Below are positions 56,767 to 64,000 of a DNA stretch of 64,000 nucleotides, one piece after another. The stretch comes from Labia minor (lineage: Eukaryota > Arthropoda > Insecta > Dermaptera > Spongiphoridae). The position numbers and the translations under genes are program-made. The number at the start of each line of letters is the position of its first letter. Positions within the stretch are counted from its first letter, which is position 1. The notes beneath the pieces were generated by a model. The model was not told the origin of the DNA, made no database searches, and worked only from the letters and a program-made list of their open reading frames with translations. The stretch covers positions 17,758,491-17,822,490 of the forward strand of contig OY720345.1 in assembly GCA_963082975.1 (NCBI GenBank). Direction: 5' to 3'.

Positions 56767-58034
56767 ATTTTTTTTTACATAATTTTAGATCTTTTATTTT
56801 TGTATAATCAATTTTTCTTATTCATATTCACATTTGTTTATTTCTTTACTTATTTTTAATAGTTTTTATAGATCTTTCTGAAAATTTTCAGTGACAATTA
56901 AATTATTCAATTATATAATTAAAGAATTATGTGTGATTAGAAAAAAACTGAACAATTTTTTTTTTAATCTTGTTGCGTTATTAAAATTCAGACAATATGC
57001 ATTAAATATAGAAGCAGGAGGAGACAGGTGAATGTGTGTGGTAGGGGAAAGCAATCAGACATGTTCAAAGAAGCTAGGTGAGTGTATGAATTAGTTTTCC
57101 TTCAACTTTCTGCAGGAGAAGTCGGGATTTCCATTTAAACTTGTCTTGACAACTTTTTTTTATCAAGTAAGCAAATTTAAACTTTTCATAAATATTTATT
57201 ATTATAAATTTCTTGAAAAATAAAATATATATATATATATATTAAATAAAATTTAAAATAAAATTGTTATTTGGATATTGCATTTCAATTATCTCTCATA
57301 ATTAATATATCCATTTCTTTTATATGTTTATAAAGTCAAATATGTCAATTGTAGTTATATATTTAATTAAAAAAGATTTTGCAGCAGTGAATAAATAAAT
57401 ACATTTTTATTTCAAATTATAAAAGATTTATAAGATATTTATTTATTTAAAGTTCATTTTAATAAAATTATTCAATATTTAATATCAATTTATCACACAA
57501 ATGAAAGGTTTAATTTTATGTTTATATATTTTTAAAAAATTTTGATTTATATATTTATATAAAAGTAATAAAATTCCTAATTTTTAATAATAGTCCTATA
57601 TTTTTTTGATTATATGAATTTAGTTAGGTATTTATTTAATAATTATAATTATTTTTTTTTTAATTATAGATAATTTTTATAAATTGTTTGAATTTGTTTA
57701 AATCCTAATGTTGTAAATTGAAAATGATGTGAATTTATTGGACAATATATCTAATTGAATAACACAATAATAATTGTGTATAATAATAAGTACAGGTATT
57801 TTTTTTAGCGTTCTCACTGCCTACTAAATTTGAAATGAATCAAATAAATAAAATAAGTTTTAATTTATTCAATTTACCACCTCCTCTTATTACACCTTAA
57901 ATATACATAACACGTCTAAAGATTCGTAAATGCATTTTTGAAATATTAAAAACCAAAATACCAATAATTTTGACAAAATATCGTTATTCACATTTTAATA
58001 AAAATTATTATAAAAAACTTATTCATTTTTAATA
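56767..58034. other. Intergenic AT-rich DNA
   Basis: A more balanced stretch at 57000-57160 (GAAGCAGGAGGAGACAGGTG, CTGCAGGAGAAGTCGGGATTTCC) could be a non-coding first exon of the CRAL-TRIO gene or an old repeat; undecidable from sequence. The rest is A/T-rich. Confidence 0.35.
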
Positions 58035-58189
58035 AGGTACTTGATAAAGAGTAGCGCCTCCGATTAAGAAAATCAAGGTAAAGGTTGTTAGGACCCGTTC
58101 TACTGATCATAGAACACCTTATTAATATAATCAATTTAATAGATGCTGTCCTTGTATAGGATGTACAAAAAACAGAGTTTTTTTTATTT
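58035..58189 (+). mobile_element. 5'-truncated SINE, 155 bp
   Basis: Contains only the 3' body (TAGCGCCTCCGATTAAG, AAAATCAAGGTAAAGGTTGTTAGGACCC) and T-rich tail of the SINE at 4279. Perfect 10-bp target duplication ATTTTTAATA at 58025-58034 and 58190-58199 shows it inserted already truncated. Confidence 0.85.
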
Positions 58190-58199
58190 ATTTTTAATA

Positions 58200-59125
58200 T
58201 TTAATTTTCAGCTAAATGAACTAAATTTATAATAAATGAAATAAATAACAATAATAGTAATTTGAAGTATTTATTGTTTTGAACCTTTTATACTATTTAT
58301 TCATCTCTAAACAATTAAATTTTGAAATTTCGTATTGAAAAGTCTATGTTAAATAAATAATTTTTGTTGCAAAGTAAATAAGTAATGATTTGCCAAGACA
58401 ATAATTTTCTTACCTTTATCTTTTGTCAAACACAAACTAAGTAATCAAACTTGATTCTATTCACACCATTTACATCTTAAAACTAACAGGCAGATTCTTC
58501 TTTAAGAACATGGAAATACAATTTTTTTCTATTTGCTTTATATTTATATATTCAAATAGTTTTTTTTTTTTCTTAAAAGAAATATTATTGTCAATTAACA
58601 TAGAAATTAAGGATTAATTTTATAGTTCAATGGAATATTACATTTTTAAAATATTCAGAATAATCAAATACTCTTCATATCGAGATAAAGTAGATTTTAA
58701 CATAAAAGTTTAGATCATTCTTGAAAATAAAAAATTATTATATGACATTAATTGTTTTTGTTTTTGATAGGAAATATGAGAAAGTTTGTGACGTAATATT
58801 CTACATCTTCCACATAAAAAGGCATTAATTGACAAGTTTTTTTGTTAATTAAAGCTAAGAAAGAATTAAAAATGACTTTTTGATATTTTAACACTTGAGC
58901 TAGCTTATTGAAGATGAAGACATTAATAATTGAAGGATTTCATGAGTAAATCAAACAACAGGAATTGTGATGAAAGTTAAATAAAAGAAATGCCTATATG
59001 TATGTTTTAATATATATATATATATATTTATAGAAATATAGTATCTATAATTTTAAATTATATTTTAATATACTTAATAAAAATACCATACATATTTTTT
59101 ATTTTATTAGATATATGTACATATT
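58200..59125. other. Intergenic AT-rich DNA, nothing recognised
   Basis: A/T-rich; TA array near 59009-59028. Confidence 0.5.
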
Positions 59126-59324
59126 GAAAAAAAAAAAATCAAAAAATGTTTCAAAAGCCATGTCGGAAAAACAATTTACCTCTTTTTTAGACGTAGACTC
59201 CCATATAGACCCCCATTTTCATTTCATGGACCCCCAAATTTGTTATTCGCTGCCGTAGACCCCTTGCAGGTCTAAATCGACCCCTGGGGTTTGAAATAGA
59301 ACACTTTGGGAACCTCTGGTTTAA
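59126..59324. repeat. Truncated copy of the 13211 MITE family
   Basis: CCATGTCGGAAAAACAATTTACC, TTGTTATTCGCTGCCGTAGACCCC and right terminus TTTGGGAACCTCTG match 13340-13589. The left half is missing. Confidence 0.82.
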
Positions 59325-59755
59325 AGTTTTTAAAATTTTTGTCCTCTTGGAGGGATTACATTTACATTTACAAGATTATGATTTACAATATAGTGATATA
59401 AAATCGAAAATCCTAAAAACAAAATAAATATTTTTCATCAAATCAGACCATTCTAATAGAAAGTGTCCTTGGAAATTACAAAAGACACAAATTAAAAAAA
59501 TAAAATCTAATAATGAAGTAGTGACTATTTATCGAACTTTTGAATTAGTAAATATTTTTTTATAAATTTCTCAATTTTTCTATCTTTTATTATTTATTTT
59601 ATTTTATTAAAATAATAATATATTAACTAGGCATATATTAAATAAAATGTAAACTAAATTGTATTTAGTGATTGCATATCGAAATTTATATTTGGGTTTC
59701 GCAATAATTTTGAAATTTAGTATATTTGTTTATTTAAAGAATTAGCTGGAGTGTC
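59325..59755. other. Intergenic AT-rich DNA
   Basis: Nothing recognised. Confidence 0.45.
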
Positions 59756-60348
59756 TCCACTCGACTATCTCGCAATTTGAATTGGATTAAATAACATAAT
59801 ATATTATATTTAAATTAAATTTAATTAATTATAAATTATAAATAATAAATATTAAACCAGCGCATGTTTGGCTTTTTATTGATGGCACCATGGCACGTGT
59901 TGGCGCATGAGATTTGCAGTGTTAAAAAATTAATTCTGGTACTTTCAGCAATTCAATCAAGCTGAAATTCTATATATAGCAGTTTTATACAATTATTAAT
60001 CATGTGAAAAATTATCAAACATATATCTTTATTTTTACGGTCACTTTAGAGGAAAAAAAATCAAAACGTTGTACGTAATGACCCTCTTCTGGTTGAGCTA
60101 CATTTTTCAAAAGTTGATAGAAAACTATGAATTTTGAATAATGTCCATGTACCAAATTTCATCATTCTAACTCAAACCGTTTTTGCGTAATCTTGTCTAC
60201 ATACATACACACACACATACACACACACACACAGACATTTTTCTCAACCTTAGTGAAAATGATTCAGGAACCTTCAAAACGTATAAAAACATCAAAATCT
60301 CAACTTCGAAAATTTTCATGATCGCAATACTATCTCTGGCGAGATAGT
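59756..60348 (-). repeat. Family B HINE-like repeat, full length, 593 bp
   Basis: Inverted full copy with clean ends: CTGGAGTGTCTCCACTCGAC at the left and GCGAGATAGT at the right. Long (CA)n/(CACACA) microsatellite at 60200-60233. Very similar over its whole length to 56180-56766. Confidence 0.87.
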
Positions 60349-61850
60349 AAAAAAGTAAGTAATTGCTTTGGTTAAGTCATTAATACCTATTAATGAAAAG
60401 ATTAGTGAATATTCATGAATATTTTATTGTATTCTCTAAATATTATATATATATAATAAATTTATTTAAATAAATTATTTTAATTAATCTTTAATTTGAT
60501 TTATTAAAATAATTAATTTTATAAAAATTTATTAAAATAAATTTTTGATTAAAAATCAATAATATTATTTTAGTTTTTTTAAATTTTCATTGACAAAAGC
60601 AATATTTTTATTTTAAAATTATTAATTTATTTATTTTTTTTTTATATTATTTTGATAGTTTATAAATTAAACTATGAAATAATTTCCACGATAAAATTAT
60701 ATTCAAATAAAAAATTAATTTCTTTTTATTAATCAACGAATAATAAAAAACATAATTGTAAACGTAAGACATTGAACATGTTTTGATTATAATTTTTTTC
60801 TATCATAATTAAAATATTAAATTGTCTTATTATAAAAAAAAATATTTATTTTTTGTCTGAAAGGTAATTTGAAACTCAGTCAATGATAGGACAAAATTGG
60901 TAGATCTTAAAAAAAATTAATCGAATGATTCTAATATGATTTGAATACATGAATTTATACAATGTTAATTATTTTTTTTATTTAAACAAAAAAAAAACTT
61001 CTTCAACTTCTTTATAAGCAGAATTGAATTTTTGTATTAAAAAAAAACATTATAGTAAAATTTATTTATATAAATTATTAATTCAATTAATTTATCATTA
61101 TAATTATAAAAAATCATCAATACTATGAATTTACAACCTCATTCTATAAGATTGGATATAATTATGTACAATTTTTTATATCGAAAGTATAATATTTTTA
61201 AATTTTTTTATTAATATTACAATATTACATATCATATAATTATCGTTATGTTATATATTATTATTATTATTATTATTATTAACTATTATTATTTAAATTA
61301 TAGTCTAATAGGGAAGGCATTCATTCATTCATGCAGAATTGCTTTCTTTTTATAAATTCGTCGCCGCATTGCTTGACATTCATTTTGAAAATAAAATGAA
61401 AATTACTTAATCTACCAATATAAACAAAAGTAATGATTCAATGGCATATTTGCATATATATACTCTTACTTACCTATAAATAAATAACATCTATAATAAA
61501 ATAATTTAATAAGCAAAAATATATTTTATATATTTATTCAACTTCCGCATAGTATTTTATAATTAAAATTTCTAAATAGATTTAAAAAAAATAAATAATT
61601 ATCTATTAATTGTAAGATAGTGAAGTGGTATTTCTTTACCTTTTTTCAATATTTTTTTTTCTCCGACAGTGATTAAATCATTATCATTGGATTAAAGAAA
61701 CAAGAGAAAGGGAAATTAGTTTAATTTTATTTTGGTAATTGAAAGTTACAAAATAAATATTGAATTAAAATTTAGAAATTAAATATGATTTGATTGAAAT
61801 TTTTTTTTTTTTTTGTATATATCAAATTTTATAGAGATTTCAAAGTTTTT
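60349..61850. other. Intergenic AT-rich DNA with an ATT microsatellite
   Basis: A/T-rich; (ATT)n tract at 61257-61281. GC-richer bits at 61310-61380 are unexplained. No gene. Confidence 0.5.
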
Positions 61851-62170
61851 TTTTATCTACCTATATATCTTTTCTAATCTTATTATGCTAGCTAAAATTG
61901 TATATAATATATATATATGTACATATATATATATATGTATTTATATTTTGTATTTTTGAAATATTAAAGCGTTCGAATGATTTTTTTTTAAATTTTCACC
62001 ATAGTTAATTTTCATAAAGAAAACTCGATTTCAGCCTCGGGAAAAATCATATTTATTAGTTTTTTCTTAATTTATAATAGGATATTTAAATGACGTCAGC
62101 AATTACGTCATACAGCGCTTCCTTAAATACACATTTTTTTTTAATTTAAGTTCTTTTAAATTATTTGAAG
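61851..62170 (+). repeat. Dispersed repeat related to family A 3' half
   Basis: Matches 19396-19690: TTTTGTATTTTTGAAATATTAAA, TTTCAGCCTCGGGAAAAATCAT, TTAGTTTTTTCTTAATTTA, TGACGTCAGCAATTACG. Confidence 0.7.
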
Positions 62171-62978
62171 AGCGGCTCGGTGGAACAAGGTACTAATATT
62201 ATCGGCCAAACCCGATAATAAGGAATAAGTTTTTTTAATTTTTTTTTTTTAAACTTAAAAAGATTATTTAGTAATTTTAGTAATTCATATAGGATCAAAT
62301 TTAAATGATAATAAAATAATCCTAACTCTTTTCTTTGAATCTGATTATAAAATAATAAAAAAGATTTAGAAAGTTTCACTATATTGTAAACTTTTCAAAA
62401 ATATAGATTTCTTTTAGCTAGGAATTCTCCTGATTAGGATCATTTTGTTTTCTTTCTCTGTATCTTTAACTTCTCTTCCTGTCACTCGGTTGCTCTCTCC
62501 AAATGGGGCCGATTACATCTGAACTTTCACTTCTTTTGAAACTATTACATCAAAATTTATTTCAATCAGTAAACTACACTCATGGTCAAGAATTAAATAA
62601 ACCTTAACATATATATTGAACAATATTGTTTGCTTTTCTTTAAATTATGTCTCGTTTTTTTATGCAATCTCGTGGTTTATATAGTAATTTAAATCATCCA
62701 TTTCTTAATTTTTAAAATCACATTTTTTTTAACCAAGTAAGACACAATCTAATTTTAATAAAGCAAATCCCTTTCACTTGTGAAATATCCGGTAGTTAAA
62801 ATTTATTATTAGTATTCATTCGATATTATTTATAATATTATTTATATGTATAAACAACTATTAAAAAAAAATTGTATAATCAAAATTGCATCTTATTGAA
62901 TTCTTTACATTTATTTATATTCATATTTTTTAAATTGAATTTTATATAACATTGAATCAAAAATAAAAAAAAAATAAG
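62171..62978. other. Intergenic DNA, mostly AT-rich
   Basis: ATTATCGG...CCGATAAT hairpin at 62198-62221. A balanced stretch at 62400-62540 (TCACTCGGTTGCTCTCTCC) has no recognisable frame. Confidence 0.4.
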
Positions 62979-63584
62979 TTGACCTGTGGCCAGGTCCGAA
63001 CCGACCGACGGTTTGAAAAATTAATTTCCAGCTACAGAAACAATTTCAAATAATTTTAATATATCTATTAATGTATTAAAAAACAGATATAACATATTTT
63101 TAATTTTATTTTATTTATAATATATATGTAAGACCAGGCTGTGACGTCATGAATGGCTGGATGACGTCATATAATTTTAAATCAAGAAAAAACTAATAAA
63201 TATGATTTTTCTCGAGGATAAAACCAATACAAAGTGCTTGATTCGCGGTGATATATAAAAAAATCTCCTCATGTGAAATTTGGTGTGAAAATAACCCTTC
63301 CCTTCCTATCGTAGATCGCTAATAATACCACTTCCGGTTTCCGGAATTGCACCAAAAGTTGATCAATTCATCCCATTGATGCATTAAGTAAATATACCAA
63401 ATTTCATCAAAATCGGTTGAGCCGTTCAGGCTGTACACATCTATACGGACGGACAGACGGACAGACATCATGCTAAAAATACTTTTTTCTGTTAAGAAAA
63501 TGCATGATTCGTGGAGATATGTAAAAATCTCCACATGTGAAATTTGGTGTGAAAACAATACCTCCCTTACTATGGTCGGTCGGT
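62979..63584 (-). repeat. Family A HINE-like repeat, complete with 3' hairpin
   Basis: Read on the minus strand: CCGACCGACCATAGTAAGGGAGG at 63584, (GTCC)n microsatellite near 63450-63475, CGTCGGTCGG at 63010-63001, then the hairpin GACCTG-GCCA-CAGGTC at 62981-62998. This is the only copy here with all parts: 5' subterminal repeat, microsatellite, 3' subterminal repeat and stem-loop. Confidence 0.87.
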
Positions 63585-63845
63585 AAAAAAATTAATGAAA
63601 CAAATGATTAAATAATTATTTTTTTTAGTAAATTATAAATAGAAAGGATTGATATTTACAATATATATTAGAAAGGAAATTAATTTTATTATAAATTTTT
63701 TTATTTTGTTTTTGTGATAATAATATTTATTTCTAATAATTTTATACACTTATATAATTAATATACAACTTTAAGGTGTAATACTTTTCCTATTCATAAA
63801 TCGAAAAAAAATAATCTAATTGAATTTTAAATCTGTTTACTACAG
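63585..63845. other. AT-rich DNA, presumptive intron or 5' UTR before the CRAL-TRIO exon
   Basis: Ends in a TTTACTACAG splice-acceptor-like sequence at 63836-63845, so an upstream non-coding exon is likely. Confidence 0.45.
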
Positions 63846-63991
63846 GAAAATGGCAATGTTAATTCAGCCAGGGCCTGAAATGCAAGTAATGATCCGGAAG
63901 GAATTAAATGAGTCCCTTTCATCTTGTGAAAGTGATCTTCAGATTATTAAAGAATGGCTCTGGAAACAACCACATCTCCCGAATTGGGATG
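63846..63991 (+). CDS. CRAL-TRIO domain protein, N-terminal coding exon (gene continues past window)
   Basis: ATG at 63850 (AAAATGG context; second ATG at 63856) opens 47 codons plus one base before a probable donor GATG/GTAATC at 63992. The sequence ends in SDLQIIKEWLWKQPHLPNW, the conserved LREW...QPHLP helix of the CRAL-TRIO N-terminal region in insect alpha-tocopherol transfer protein-like and clavesin-like proteins. These bind small lipids (retinoids, tocopherol, phosphoinositides) in the cytosol. The lipid-binding SEC14 domain lies beyond the window, so ligand class cannot be judged. Confidence 0.78.
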
Positions 63992-64000
63992 GTAATCAAG

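Noticed and set aside
1..64000. CRISPR arrays, bacterial defence systems, viral integrations, rRNA
   Set aside because: Checked by eye on both strands; repeats present are dispersed transposons and simple TA/ATT/TG tracts without regularly spaced direct repeats, and no viral protein motifs were seen.

Overview
The window is nuclear DNA of an arthropod, almost certainly an insect. It is extremely AT-rich, its genes have short GT-AG introns of about 50-100 bp plus a few very long ones, the PINCH protein is insect-like, and the transposon mix (RTE-like LINE, tRNA-type SINE, hAT-type MITEs, Helitron remnants) is typical of insects. An AT-rich parasitoid wasp would fit, but species cannot be fixed from sequence alone. 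There is no prokaryotic or viral gene set, no CRISPR array and no rRNA.

Region 1 (168-30343, + strand) is the 3' two thirds of an unconventional myosin XVIII gene (Drosophila Mhcl / vertebrate MYO18A). Twenty exons join in one continuous frame: four motor exons, a converter/IQ exon after a 14-kb intron, a neck exon, a long coiled-coil tail and an acidic C-terminus. Two places inside its introns hold additional open coding exons that end in phase-0 splice donors compatible with the next myosin exon: a 1.3-kb exon at 11436-12755 (membrane anchor plus proline-rich motifs) and a three-exon set at 21949-23086. They look like alternative first exons for motor-less isoforms. The large introns also carry an intact RTE-like LINE (4646-7624), SINEs with perfect target duplications, and several MITEs with 8-bp target duplications.

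Region 2 (about 31500-43500) is a young cluster of three paralogous two-exon C2H2 zinc-finger genes (31900-33105 +, 37458-38613 +, 42296-43472 -). They share the first exon, the intron and most of the finger framework but differ in finger number and base-contacting residues. Copies 2 and 3 are tail-to-tail, and the 3' flank of copy 3 recurs immediately after a 200-N assembly gap (54968-55167), so a further copy is probably hidden there. The end of the myosin gene (last codons plus 3' UTR) is duplicated just behind copy 1. Between copies 2 and 3 lie a hAT transposase fossil interrupted by a MITE and a HINE-like repeat.

Region 3 (45196-46235) holds a frameshifted LINE fragment and a Helitron helicase remnant with a recognisable Helitron 3' end.

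Region 4 (46790-50168, +) is a complete PINCH gene (Drosophila steamer duck, vertebrate LIMS1): 338 codons, five LIM domains, nine-part exon structure beginning with an 8-nt coding exon, and a promoter with a DRE-like palindrome and a double Motif-1 element. The remainder (50169-63845) is gene-poor repeat-rich DNA ending in the first coding exon of a CRAL-TRIO (alpha-tocopherol-transfer-like) protein at 63850.

Two dispersed families of about 590 bp recur through the window, each with short subterminal inverted repeats, an internal microsatellite and a 3' hairpin. This is the architecture of Helentron-associated (DINE-1/HINE-like) elements.
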